Positions 1-9,845 of a stretch of 64,000 nucleotides of DNA are shown one piece after another. The position numbers and the translations under genes were made by a program. Numbering within the stretch: the first letter of the stretch is position 1; each line of letters opens with the position of its first letter. The stretch is from assembly GCF_029407905.1 (NCBI RefSeq), contig NC_073639.1, forward strand, positions 45,856,001 through 45,920,000, written 5' to 3'. This DNA comes from Bubalus kerabau (taxonomy: Eukaryota > Chordata > Mammalia > Artiodactyla > Bovidae). The notes beneath the pieces are model-generated. The model was not told the origin of the DNA and searched no databases. It saw only the letters and a list, made by a program, of their open reading frames with translations.

Positions 1-474
1 CTGTTTAGTTGATCTATCCATAGGTGTGAATGGGGTATTAAAGTCTCCCACTATTATTGTGTTATTGTTAATTTCTCCTTTCATACTTGTTAGCATTTGT
101 CTTACATATTGCGGCGCTCCCATGTTGGGTGCATATATATTTATAATTGTTATATCTTCTTCTTGGATTGATCCTTTGATCATTATGTAGTGACCATCTT
201 TGTCTCTTTTCACAGCCTTTGTTTTCAAGTCTATTTTATCTGATATGAGTATTGCTACTCCTGCTTTCTTTTGATCCCTATTTGCATGGGAAACCTTTTT
301 CCAGCCCTTCACTTTCAGTCTGTATGTGTCCCCTGTTTTGAGGTGGGTCTCTTGTAGACAACATAAGTAGGGGTCTTGTTTTTGTATCCATTCAGCCAGT
401 CTTTGTCTTTTGGTTGGGGCATTCAACCCATTTACGTTTAAGGTAATTACTGATAAGTATGATCCCGTTGCCAT
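1..474 (-). CDS. L1 ORF2 protein, N-terminal endonuclease domain (partial)
   Basis: This frame starts with ATG at 474 and stays open for 158 codons to the window edge. It is the beginning of the L1 ORF2 protein, which nicks target DNA with an apurinic-type endonuclease and then reverse transcribes L1 RNA at the nick. Endonuclease landmarks are visible in order: an N-V-N-G motif near residue 14, Q-E-T-H near residue 40, N-I-Y-A-P-N near residue 115 and G-D-F-N-T-P (positions 31-48). These match the metal-binding and catalytic segments of the family; the distal Asp and His lie outside the window. The start sits 52 bases after the ORF1 stop, the usual L1 arrangement. Reverse transcriptase is not in view, so intactness beyond residue 158 is unknown. 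Confidence 0.88.
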   Translation of the reverse strand, partial: MATGSYLSVITLNVNGLNAPTKRQRLAEWIQKQDPYLCCLQETHLKTGDTYRLKVKGWKKVSHANRDQKKAGVAILISDKIDLKTKAVKRDKDGHYIMIKGSIQEEDITIINIYAPNMGAPQYVRQMLTSMKGEINNNTIIVGDFNTPFTPMDRSTKQ

Positions 475-526
475 TTACTTTATTGTTTTGGGTTTTGATT
501 TTACACATCGTTTTTGTGTTTCCTGT

Positions 527-1440
527 CTAGAGAATATCCTTTAGTATTTGTTGGAGAGCTGGTTTGATGGTGCTGAATTCTCTCAGCTTTTGCTTGTCTG
601 AAAAGCTTTTGATTTCTCCTTCATATTTGAATGAGATCCTTGCTAGGTACAATAATCTGGGCTATAGGTTATTTTCTTTCATCATTTTAAGTATGTCTTG
701 CCATTCCCTCCTGGCTTGAAGAGTTTCTATTGAAAGATCAGCTGTTATCCTTATGGGAATCCCCTTGTGTGTTATTTGTTGTTTTTCCCTTGCTGCTTTT
801 AATATTTGTTCTTTGGTTTGATCTTTGTTAAGTTGATTAATATGTGTCTTGGGGTGTTTTGCCTTGGGTTTATCCTGTTTGGGACTCTCTGGGTTTCTTG
901 GACTTGGGTGATTATTTCCTTCCCCATTTTAGGAAAGTTTTCAACTATTATCCCCTCAAGTATTTTCTCATGGTCTTTCTTTTTGTCTTCTTCTTCTGGG
1001 ACCCCTATGATTTGAATGTTGTAGCGTTTAATATTGTCCTGGAGGTCTCTGAGATTGTCCTCATTTCTTATAATTCATTTTTCTTTTTTCCTCTCTGATT
1101 CATTTATTTCTACCATTCTATCTTCTAATTCACTAATCCTATCTTCTGCCTCTGTTATTCTACTATTTGTCGCCTCCAGAGCGTTTTTAATTTCATTTAT
1201 TGCATTATTCATTATATATTGACTCTCTTTTATTTCTTCTAGGTCCTTGTTAAACCTTTCTTGCATCTTCTCAATCCTTGTCTCCAGGCTATTTATCTGT
1301 GATTCCACTTTGATTTCAAGATTTTGGATCAATTTCACAATCATTATTCGGAATTCTTTATCAGGTAGATTCCCTATCTCTTCCTCTTTTGTTTGGTTTG
1401 GTGGGCATTTATCCTGTTCCTTTATCTGCTGGGTATTCAT
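527..1440 (-). pseudogene. L1 ORF1 (RNA-binding coiled-coil protein), disrupted
   Basis: The frame begins with ATG at 1440 and would end at a TAG at 527-529, about 304 codons, the usual ORF1 size. The first 121 residues are a heptad-rich acidic/basic coiled coil typical of the L1 trimerisation domain. A TGA at 1075-1077 stops it. The next codons continue the expected RNA-recognition-like domain in the same frame, so this looks like a CGA to TGA transition. A second lesion near 800-830 shifts the frame by one base (the span of 914 is not divisible by three), and a TAG falls in the C-terminal domain near 660. The normal product is an L1 RNA chaperone that packages L1 RNA into RNPs; this copy cannot make it. 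Confidence 0.85.
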
Positions 1441-2431
1441 CTGTCAATTCATCTTGTTTAAATTGCTGAGTTTGGGGTGTCCTTTCTGTATTCTGGCAGT
1501 TTGTGGAGTTCTCTTTATTGTGGCATTTCCTCGCTCTGTGTGGGTTTGTACAGGTGGCTTGTCAAGGTTTCTTGGTTAGGGAAGCTTGTATCGGTGTTCT
1601 GGTGTGTGGAGCTGTATTTCTTCTCTCTGGAGTGCAATGAAATGTCCAGTAATGAGTTATGGGATGTCTATGGTTTTGAGGTGACTTTGGGCTGCCTGTG
1701 TGTTCCTTGTTGCTGGAGAATTTGCTTGGTATGTCTTGCCCTGAAACTTGTTGGCCCTTGTGTGGTGCTTGGTTTCAGTGCAGGTATGGAGGCATTTGAT
1801 GAGCTCCTGTCAATTAATGTTCCTTGGAGTCAGGAGCTCTCTGAAGTCAGGGTTTGGACTTAAGCCTCCTGCTTCCAGTTATCAGTCTTATTTTTACAGT
1901 AGTTTCAGAGCTTCTCCTTCAATACAGCACCATTGATAAAACATCTATGTTAAAGATGAAAAGTTTCTCTACCATGAGGGTCACCCAGAGACGTTCACAG
2001 CATTACATGGAGAAGAGAAGAGGGAGGAGGGAGTTAGAGGTGACCCGAATGAGATGAGGTGGAATCAATAGAGGAGAGAGTGGGCTATCCAGTAATCTCT
2101 TCCTTATGTGCACTCCACAACTGGACCGCTCAGAGTTGTTCACGGAGTTATACAGAGAAGAGAAGAAGGAGGAAGGTGACAGAGGTGGCCAGGAGGATAA
2201 AAGGGGGGAATGAAAAGGAGGGAGACAGATCCAGCCAGTAATCAGTTCCTTAAGTGTTCTCCACCGTCTGGAACACACAGAAATTCACAGAGTTGGGTAG
2301 AGTAGAGAGGGGTTAGGGAGGAGACACAGGCGACCTGGTAGAGAAAAAGGAGAGTCCAAAGGGAGAGAGAGCAGTTAAGCCAGTAATTTCGCTCCCTAGT
2401 GAAAAATGGGTACTGAAGATTGGGTTCTTAA

Positions 2432-3060
2432 AGGTACAAAATTGGTAACAAATACATAAAAGCAAAAATTAAAAATCTAGAGTAGAGTTTGGAATTTCAA
2501 AAATACAATGTTAAAGAAAAGAAGAAGGAAAATAAAGAAAAAATGAACAAACAAAAACAAACAAGGTCATGAAAATTATAAAGAAAATATAGGTACAAAA
2601 TTGATAACTAATACCAAAAAGCAAAAGATAAAAATCTAGAATAGAGTTTGGAATTTCAAAAATACAATGTTAAAAAAAGAAGAAGAAAAAGAAAGAGAGA
2701 GGAAAAAAAAAAGAACAAACAAAGTCGCATAAATTATAAAGAAAATATAGGTACAAAATTGATAACAAATACCAAAAAGCATAAATTAAAAATCTAGAGT
2801 AGAGTTTGGAATTTCAGATATACAATATTATTTAAAAGAAAAAGAGAAAGAAACAGAGAAAAAGAAAAAGAAAAAAGAAAAAAGGGTCACAGAAATTATA
2901 TATAAAAAAAAAACTATAGGTACAAAATTGATAACAAATACCAAAAAGCTAAAATTAAAAATCTAGAGTAGAGTTTGGAATTTCAAAAATACAATGTTAA
3001 AGAAAAGAAGGAAAAAAAAATATAAAAAATATATACATAAAGTTTGCTTTAAAAAAAAAA
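2432..3060. repeat. Four-copy A-rich tandem repeat inside the L1 5' UTR
   Basis: Four units start at about 2432, 2591, 2749 and 2918, each opening with AGGTACAAAATTG and containing a shared TAGAGTTTGGAATTTC core followed by an A-rich tract. The period is about 158 to 169 bases; most of the length variation is in the A/GA-rich tail of each unit. The last unit grades into poly(A)/poly(T) tracts to about 3160. It lies between ORF1 and the GC-rich promoter section. Variable tandem units in the 5' UTR are known from other mammalian L1s, for example mouse monomers, but these sit internally rather than at the 5' end. Confidence 0.85.
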
Positions 3061-4603
3061 TAGGGTCTTTTTTTTTTTTTTTTTTTTTTGCCAAGTAATT
3101 GGTTATAAAAGTGAAAATTAAAGGAATAATAGAGGACTTAATTTTTTTTTTTTAATTTAAAAAAAAAGAAAGAAAGAATGATCGTAAAAACAGTAAAAAT
3201 ATATCTAGGACTTTCTCTGGTTTTGTTGAGTATTGTGGGTTCAGTTCATTTTTGGCTAGTTCCTTGGTCCGACTTATATTTCTCAAGATCTATAGGCCCC
3301 TTCCTATGTAGTTGGTACTAACCACAGGGTTTTAATCTATTGCCTGTAGCTTCCAAGGCGTTTCCCTCTGTTATAGCTTCTTCTGTTTGCTGATCTCTTC
3401 AGTGTCTGGTTTCTGCCCTGACACAAAGGGGACGGTGGAGGACACTTTTTTTTTTTTTTAAGGCTCACTTGTTCAGTCGCGTTGAGGGGAGGTAGGGAGG
3501 GATGCTGCAAACAAATAACACTGGCGTGTGCTCGCAGTGCCTCAGCCACACTGGGTCTGCCCCCCGTTCACTCCGCATGTAGCCTCCCTGCCCACGCTGC
3601 TCAGGCTCTAGGTTGCTCCGCCGGGAACCATCCGTGGCCGGCCCTGGGCTGCCTGCACTTCCCAGGTCCAAGCCGCTCAGGTTCAGGCACTTGGGTAGTC
3701 CTCAGAGGTGCAGACTCGGTTGGGCCTGCGTTTTGTGCCCTTCCCAGATCCAAGCAGCTCAGGTGATCAGGTGTTTGGCACACGCGATTGCTGCGACTTA
3801 TTGCCTCCCCACCGCTCGGTTATCTAGGTGTGCACCGGTGCACCTTCTCAGGTGGATGTTGACCGTCCAGACCCCCAAGAAGTTTTAGTTAGCAAAGAAG
3901 CCTGCTTACAGTTTTATAGATAATGTCTCTCTGGGGCTGCGATTGTCCTCTTCCGGCTCTGGCTGCCTATCACCAGAGGGGGATGGTCTGCCGCCGGCTA
4001 TCTCTGTTCAGTCCTTTGTTCCGTGCGCAGGCCTGGCGGTGTCTTAGGTTAGGGCTGGCTTTTTGCGTGGTAGATATCCCACAGTCTGGTTTGCTAGCCC
4101 AAAATTATTTCGCTCAGATAGTGCTCGGGGTATTCAGGCCAGATCCTTGCGATGCAGCCCGTGCTGCGCCTCCCTGCCCAGACCCCGCTTGCTAATGGCG
4201 GATGCAGGCGGCTGCGCTGCTTCTCCTCTGGGGGAGTTATTGTAGGGCTCACAATGTGTGGGTTTTAATTGTTTGTTTGTTTGTTTTTTTCCTCCCTGTT
4301 ATGTTGCCCTCTGTGCTTCCAAGGCTCGGCACAGATTCGGCAGTGAGAAGGTTTCCTGGTGTTTAGAAACTTCTCTCTTTTTAAGACTCCCTTCCCGGGA
4401 CAGAACTCCGTCCCTCCCTCTTTTGTCTCTTTTTTTGTCTTTTATATTTTTTCCTACCTCCTTTCGAAGAGTTGGGTTGCTTTTCTGGGTGCCTGACGTC
4501 CTCTGCCGGCATTCAGAAGTTGTTTTGTGGAATTTACTCGGCGTTTAAATGTTCTTTTGATGAATTTGTGGGGGAGAAAGTGTTCTCCCCATCCTACTCC
4601 TCT

Positions 4604-4621
4604 GCCATCTTAGCTCCTTCT
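4604..4621 (-). promoter_or_regulatory. L1 5' terminus with YY1-like AAGATGGC motif
   Basis: On the minus strand this reads GGAGCTAAGATGGCAGA, close to the first bases of the element. The AAGATGGC core is the YY1-type site that in other L1s directs initiation at the 5' end of the internal RNA polymerase II promoter. The downstream 5' UTR (about 3480-4250) is locally CpG- and GC-rich against an AT-rich background, consistent with the promoter body. Function is inferred from position and motif only. Confidence 0.65.
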
Positions 4622-4701
4622 CCGCCAAAAAATCCATTCTTAAGAGACATGCTTGATATTTTCAACAGAGTCCTTTCTTTTCTATTCAATCAGAAAAGGG
4701 G

Positions 4702-5008
4702 GAAGTGAAAGTTGCTTAGTCGTGTCCAACTCTTTACAACCCATGGACTATACAGTCCATGAAATTCTCCAAGCCAGAATACTGGAGTGGGTAGCTGTTC
4801 CCTTCTCCAGGGATCTTCCAAACCCAGGGATCAAACCCAGGTCTCCCACATTGCAGGTGGATTCTTTACCAGATGAGCCATCAGAGAAGCCCAAGAACTG
4901 GTGTAGGTAGCCTCTCCCTTCTCCAGTGGATTGTCCCGACCCAGGAATGGAACCCGGGTATCCTGCATTGCAGTTGGATTCTTTACCAGCTGAGCTACGA
5001 GGGAAGCA
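4702..5008 (-). mobile_element. Bov-tA3 SINE dimer, antisense
   Basis: A tRNA-derived SINE read on the minus strand. Two units are joined through the ...CCAGTATTCTTGG/GCTTC... junction typical of Bov-tA3; the right unit occupies about 4702-4893 and the left unit about 4894-5008. Each has the tRNA-like B-box region (GGTTCCATTCC type) and the CTGGAGAAGG body. No TSD was recognised. It lies 80 bases beyond the L1 5' end. Confidence 0.88.
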
Positions 5009-5621
5009 GTGGTGTGGGGAGCCATGTAATGGGAAATACTTGCAAATGCTTTAAAGGGATATTCCTGCCAACCCACAATCACAGTGCCCTTTGGAGGTGA
5101 TGTTCTCTCATGGTAATATAATTTGATTTGAGTCTTTGAGCCAAAGGGAGAGTACTTTTTGGTATGCAGTGTATTCATCTAATTCATTGCACATAATACT
5201 GCTGTTGTAAGTCAGCCTTTTCATTTTTATTTATGCAGGTTTTTTCTTGTGGAAACCTCCTTTGTTATTCCTGTCAGGTCTTCTCTGCTTGGGGGTTTGG
5301 GTATGTGAGTGACCATGGACTGCCTGTAAAACAATGAACAGCTCCTTCCAAGCCTTGATTCCTCATCCCCCACCCCCACCTCACTGCATAAAGGAGACAT
5401 GTTTATTGCTACTAGAAGCTCAAGCACTTCTGAAAAAAAAGCATTCCTGAGAGGCAGGTGCACTGTCTTGCTGCTGCCTGATCCAGAGTCTCAGATATTT
5501 TTCTAGAAAAACTCTTTATTAGTAACAAAACAAGAAAGGGTAGAAACACATAGAAGCCTTTTTTTTAATGACGGTTGTGTCAGAAAATTATCTTGGAACA
5601 ACCCTACTTAACAGAGCTCTT
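5009..5621. other. Unassigned single-copy-looking sequence
   Basis: I see no recognisable repeat, RNA gene or convincing coding exon here. The short open frames (for example 5227-5463 minus) show no family features. The only local oddity is a C-rich tract near 5365-5385. Confidence 0.5.
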
Positions 5622-6035
5622 ATTATTTTTATTTTTTATTATTGAAGTGTAGTTGATTTACAAAGTTATGGTAGTTTTGGGTGTACAGCAAAGTGACTAA
5701 GTTATACATACATATATAAGTATTTTTTCATATTCTTCTCCAATTATGGTTCATCACAGGATACTGAATGTAGTACAATATGATATACAGTAGAGTCTTG
5801 TTGTTTTTATCTATTTTATATATAGAAGTCTGTATCTACTAATTCCAAACTCCTAATTTATCCTTCCCCCACTCCTTTCCCCTTGGGTAACCATAAGTTT
5901 GTTTTGTATGTCTGTTGATCTGTTTTTGTTCTATAAATAAATTCATTTGTACCTTATTTTATATTCTGCTTATTAGTGATATGTCATTCTCTGTCTGACT
6001 TACTCCACTTGGCTCTCAAAGTATAGAAATTAGTA
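5622..6035 (-). mobile_element. L1 3' UTR fragment, antisense
   Basis: The plus strand carries the antisense 3' UTR of an artiodactyl L1: a T-rich start, then GAAGTGTAGTTGATTTACAA, GTGTACAGCAAAGTGA, the CTTGTTGTTTTTATC segment, and the section ending near TGACTTACTCCACTT. It is 5' truncated with no coding part retained. It belongs to an older L1 subfamily than the element at the left edge, because its 3' UTR differs from the young copies at 35.7 and 50.2 kb. Confidence 0.8.
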
Positions 6036-6059
6036 TTATTATCTCATAGTAATGTTTCT

Positions 6060-6412
6060 TGTTGTTTAGTTGCTAAGTTGTGTCCGGATCCATGGGACTC
6101 CATGGACTGCAACATGGCAGGCTTCCCTGTCCTTCACCATTTCCTGGAGTTTACTCAAACTCATATTGATTCAGTGATGTCATCCAACCATCGCATTCTC
6201 TGTCAGCCCCTTCTCCTCCTGCCCTCAATCTTTCTCAACATCAGTGTTTTTTTTCAGTGAGTCAGTTCTTTGCATCAGGTGGCCAAAGTATTGGAGCTTC
6301 AGTATCAGTCCTTCCAATGAATATTCAGGATTGATTTCCTTTAGGATTGACTGATTTGATCTTCTTGCAGTCCAAGGGACCCTCAAAGAGTCTTATTCAG
6401 CAGCACATCTCA
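6060..6412 (-). mobile_element. BovB LINE 3' fragment, antisense
   Basis: Antisense 3' end of the RTE-type BovB retrotransposon. Landmarks are the GCAGGCTTCCCTGTCCTTCA segment, CATCAGGTGGCCAAAGTATT, and a final TCCAAGGGACCCTCAAAGAG. The reverse complement encodes the C-terminal tail of the BovB ORF with several disruptions. The copy is strongly 5' truncated. BovB moves by target-primed reverse transcription and mobilises the ruminant SINEs that share its 3' end. Confidence 0.85.
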
Positions 6413-6544
6413 CTCTGTGGGATCACAATCTGGATAATCATTTAAAACTTGATTCTTCACCTCCACAAATGTACTATTGAGCTGCAATGCCTCAGTATAT
6501 GCAGGCGTATAATATACTAGTGAATTTATTCAAAATCATACACA

Positions 6545-6743
6545 GCCTAAGTTGCTTCAGTCGTATCCAACTCTTTGCAATGCTATGGACCAAAGCCTGC
6601 CAGGCTTCTCTGTCCATGGTATTCTCCAGGCAAAAATACTGGAGTGAATTGCCATGTCCTCTTCCAGGGAATCAAACGTGCTTCTCTTATATCTCCTGCA
6701 TTTGCAGGTGGGATCATTACCACTAGTGCCATGTGGGAAGCCC
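6545..6743 (-). mobile_element. Bov-tA SINE, antisense
   Basis: Full-length-looking tRNA-derived SINE on the minus strand, ending in GGGAAGCCC (the reverse complement of the GGGCTTCCC 5' start). It is diverged: the B-box region and the tRNA anticodon arm carry several substitutions, and the loop near 6690 is expanded. No clear TSD. Confidence 0.82.
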
Positions 6744-6934
6744 AGATAACACCATAAGTTACAATCCATCACCCCAAATCTTCATTCTTAATCCCAATCC
6801 TACTTCTTCTAGTTTCTTTTTGAGTCAGTTATACAAAGTGATGCTTCTAAAGCTTTAATGTGCATGTGACCATTGAGGACCTTCTTAAAATACAGATTTT
6901 TATCTTAATAAGTTCCTAGGTGATGCTGATACTG

Positions 6935-7213
6935 GAGAAGGCGATGGCACCCCACTCCAGTACTCTTGCCTGGAAAATCCCATGGACAGAGGAGCCTGAT
7001 GGGCTGCAGTCCATGGGGTCGCGAAGAGTCGGACGCAACAGAGCGACTTCCCTTTCACTTTTCACTTTCATGCATTGGAGAAGGAAATGGCAACCCACTC
7101 CAGTGTCCTTGCTTGGAGAATCCCAGGGACAGGACGCAGGAGCCTTGTGGGCTGCCGTCTATGGAGTCACACAGAGTCGGACACAACTGAAGTGACTTAG
7201 CAGCAGCAGCAGC
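6935..7213 (+). mobile_element. BOV-A2 SINE with 17-base TSD
   Basis: Dimeric BOV-A2 element: two Bov-A monomers joined through TTTCACTTTTCACTTTCATG, ending in a CAGCAGCAGCAG tail. It is flanked by a 17-base direct repeat, AGGTGATGCTGATACTG, at 6918-6934 and 7214-7230, which proves insertion by target-primed reverse transcription and fixes both ends. The right monomer has several substitutions near 7130. Confidence 0.95.
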
Positions 7214-7230
7214 AGGTGATGCTGATACTG

Positions 7231-7577
7231 TTGACTCGTGGACCAGTTTTTTCAAAATAGAGGACCTTTGATTTCACTAAATATAACTGAATTCATTGTC
7301 CATGAAAGTAAAATGGGTAGCTAGGACATATGAAATTTGTAATGGCAGCCTTTCAGTACAAACATTGTATCTTTGAGTTTGGAAAGAAATATTCTAGAGC
7401 AAATGATAGTTGATCTAAGTCACTTTAACTTTCTTTTCTGTCTTGCAACTTCTGAGCAGAAACAGCAAAATATCAATTTAAGCAATGAAATGGAAAATGT
7501 TTGAAGGAAATGTCAAATAGTTGAAATGATTATTTTCCTAAATCTTTAAATAGAGTCCTCTATGATAAGAAACACTC
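7231..7577. other. Unassigned sequence
   Basis: An AT-rich stretch between two BOV-A2 SINEs. I recognise no repeat family, exon or regulatory element in it. Confidence 0.45.
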
Positions 7578-7589
7578 ATAATAAAATGT

Positions 7590-7859
7590 GCTGCCATTAA
7601 GTCACTCCAGTCATGTCTGACTCTGTGCGACCCCATAGACAGCAGCCTGCCAGGCTCCCCCGTCCCTGGGATTCTCCAGGCAAGAACACTGGAGTGGGTT
7701 GCCATTTCCTTCTCCAATGCATGAAAGTGAAAAGTAAAAGTGAAGTCACTCAGTCGTGTCCAACCCTTAGAGACCCCATGGACTGCAGCCCACCAGGCTT
7801 CTCCGTCCATGAGATTTTCCAGGCAGGAGTACTGGAGTGGGGTTCTATTGCCGTCTAAG
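7590..7859 (-). mobile_element. BOV-A2 SINE, antisense, with 12-base TSD
   Basis: Antisense dimeric BOV-A2. A short GCTGCC remains of the CAGCAG tail at its left end. The direct repeat ATAATAAAATGT flanks it at 7578-7589 and 7860-7871. The right half is slightly diverged (GGTTCTATTGCCGTC at the end instead of the usual GGTGCCATTGCC). Confidence 0.93.
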
Positions 7860-7949
7860 ATAATAAAATGTAGTCAACTGCAAATTAAGGGTAATTGCAC
7901 TGGAGGAAAGGCTTAGATGGCTCTTATCAAATCTCTGAATTTTACTTTA

Positions 7950-9443
7950 AGATGCATCACTATGAACAAAGCTAGTGGAGGTGATGGAATTCCAGTTGAG
8001 CTACTTCAAATCCTGAAAGATGATGCTGTGAAAGTGCTGCACTCAATATGCCAGCAAATTTGGAAAACTCAGCAGTGGCCACAGGACTGGAAAAGGTCAG
8101 TTTTCATTCCAATCCCAAAGAAAGGCAATGCCAAAGAATGCTCAAACTACTGCAAAATTGCACTCATCTTGCACGCTAGTAAAGGAATGCTCAAAATTCT
8201 CCAAGCCAGGCTTCAGCAATATGTGAACCGTGAACTTCCTGATGTTCAAGCTAGTTTTAGAAAAGGCAGAGGAACCAGAGATCAAATTGCCAACATCTGC
8301 TAGATCATGGAAAAGCAAGAGAGTTCCAGAAAAACATCTATTTCTGCTTTATTGACTATGCCAAAGCCTTTGACTGTGTGGATCACAATAAACTGTGGAA
8401 AATTCTGAAAGAGATGGGAATACCAGACCACCTGATATGTCTCTTGAGAAATTTGTATGCAGGTCAGGAAGCAACAGTTAGAACTGGACATGGAACAACA
8501 GACTGGTTCCAAACAGGAAAAGGAGTACGTCAAGGCTGTATATTGTCACCCTGTTTATTTAACTTCTATGCAGAGTACATCATGAGAAACGCTGGACTGG
8601 AAGAAACCCAAGCTGAAATCAAGATTGCTGGGAGAAATATCAATAACCTCAGATATGCAGATGACACCACCCTTATGGCAGAAAGTGAAGAGGAACTCAA
8701 AAGCCTCTTGATGAAAGTGAAACTGGAGAGTGAAAAAGTTGTCTCAAAGCTCAACATTCAGAAAAGGAAGATCATGGCATTCGGTCCCATCACTTCATGG
8801 AAATAGATGGGGAAACAGTGGAAACAGTGTCGGATTTTATTTTGGGGGGGTGGTTTCCAAAATCACTGCAGATGGTGACTGCAGCCATGAAATTAAAAGA
8901 CGCTTACTCCTTGGAAGGAAAGTTATGACCAACCTAGATAGCATATTCAAAAGCAGAGACATTACTTTGCCAACAAAGGTCCGTCTAGTCAAGGCTATGG
9001 TTTTTCCTGTGGTCATGTATGGATGTGAGTGTTGGACTGTGAAGAAGGCTGAGCGCTGAAGAATTGATGCTTTTGAACTGTGGTGTTGGAGAAGACTCTT
9101 GAGAGTCCCTTGGACTGCAAGGAGATCCAACCAGTCCATCTGAAGGAGATCAGCCCTGGGATTTCTTTGGATTGAATGATGCTAAAGCTGAAACTCCAGT
9201 CCTTTGGCCACCTCATGCAAAGAGTTGACTCATTGGAAAAGACTCTGATACTGGGAGGGATTGGGGGCAAAAGGAGAAGGGGACGACAGAGGATGAGATG
9301 GCTGGATAGCATCACTGACTCAATGGACGTGAGTCTGAATGAACTCTGGGAGTTGGTGATGGACAGGGAGGCCTGACGTGCTGTGATTCATGGGGTCGCA
9401 AAGAGTTGGATATGACTGAGTGACTGATCTGATCTGATCTGAT
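7950..9443 (+). mobile_element. BovB LINE, 5' truncated, 1.5 kb, with decayed reverse transcriptase
   Basis: Sense BovB fragment covering most of the RTE reverse transcriptase and the C-terminal region, ending in four CTGAT units (9424-9443). Recognisable parts are the N-K-A-S-G-G-D-G fingers motif (about 7965), the F-I-D-Y-A-K-A-F-D palm segment (about 8350) and the R-Y-A-D-D catalytic box (about 8650). Breaks: a TAG at about 8300 where the family has Trp, a frame change before 8378, a stop near 8805, and a G-run frameshift near 8845. The encoded enzyme reverse transcribes RNA at nicked DNA; this copy is dead. No convincing TSD was found. Confidence 0.92.
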
Positions 9444-9529
9444 AAAAGGTTGAACACAGGTTGATATTTCTTTTTCTTTATCCTCAGTATTGTGTGTTTT
9501 ACCTCCTTGTGCTACAGATTTGAAGTCTG

Positions 9530-9845
9530 TTTTTTTTTCTTTTTTCAAAATTTCTGTTGGAGTATAGTTGATTTAGAATGTTGTGTTAGTTTCAGGTGTA
9601 CAGCAAAGTGAATCAGTAATACATAAACATGTATCTATTCTTATTTAATATTCTTTTCCTGGATAGGTCATTACAGAGTATTAAGTGCAGTTACTTGTGC
9701 TACACAGTAGGTCCTTATTAGTTATTTATTTTGTATATAGTAGTATGTGTGTTTTAATCTCAATTTATCCCTCCTCCATTTTTCCCCTTTAGTAACCAAG
9801 TTTATTTTCTACATCTGTGACTCTATTTCTGTTTTGTAAGTAAGC
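9530..9845 (-). mobile_element. L1 3' UTR fragment, antisense
   Basis: Starts with a T-rich tract (the poly(A) of the element on the minus strand), followed by GGAGTATAGTTGATTTAGAA, GTGTACAGCAAAGTGAATCA and GCTACACAGTAGGTCCTTAT, the antisense 3' UTR of an older artiodactyl L1. It lies about 85 bases beyond the BovB tail. No coding part remains. Confidence 0.8.

Larger units (their letters stand above)
1..4621 (-). mobile_element. Young bovine-type L1 LINE, 5' portion (runs off left edge)
   Basis: A non-LTR retrotransposon in reverse orientation. In element order (high to low coordinates) it has a long 5' UTR, ORF1, a 52-base spacer and the start of ORF2; the rest of ORF2, the 3' UTR and the tail lie outside the window. 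The 5' terminus is near 4621, where the minus strand reads an AAGATGGC motif 10 to 20 bases from the end, as in full-length L1s. The 5' UTR is about 3.2 kb and unusually long because of an A-rich repeat block and a GC-rich promoter-like section (about 3480-4250). ORF2 is open but ORF1 is broken, so this copy is probably not autonomous. The 3' TSD cannot be checked. Assignment to the bovine L1 family is by recognition. Confidence 0.9.

Noticed and set aside
1075..1440. 121-residue minus-strand open frame resembling a coiled-coil host protein
   Set aside because: It is the N-terminus of L1 ORF1: correct position upstream of ORF2, correct size with its continuation, inside a recognisable L1.
2400..3160. 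Spaced repeats as a CRISPR-like array
   Set aside because: Units are about 160 bases with A-rich variable tails in an L1 5' UTR of a mammalian genome; no short direct repeats with unique spacers.
3465..4245. GC-rich open frames on both strands near 3.5-4.2 kb as a CpG-island gene
   Set aside because: The region is the GC-rich promoter part of the L1 5' UTR; simultaneous open frames on both strands reflect base composition.
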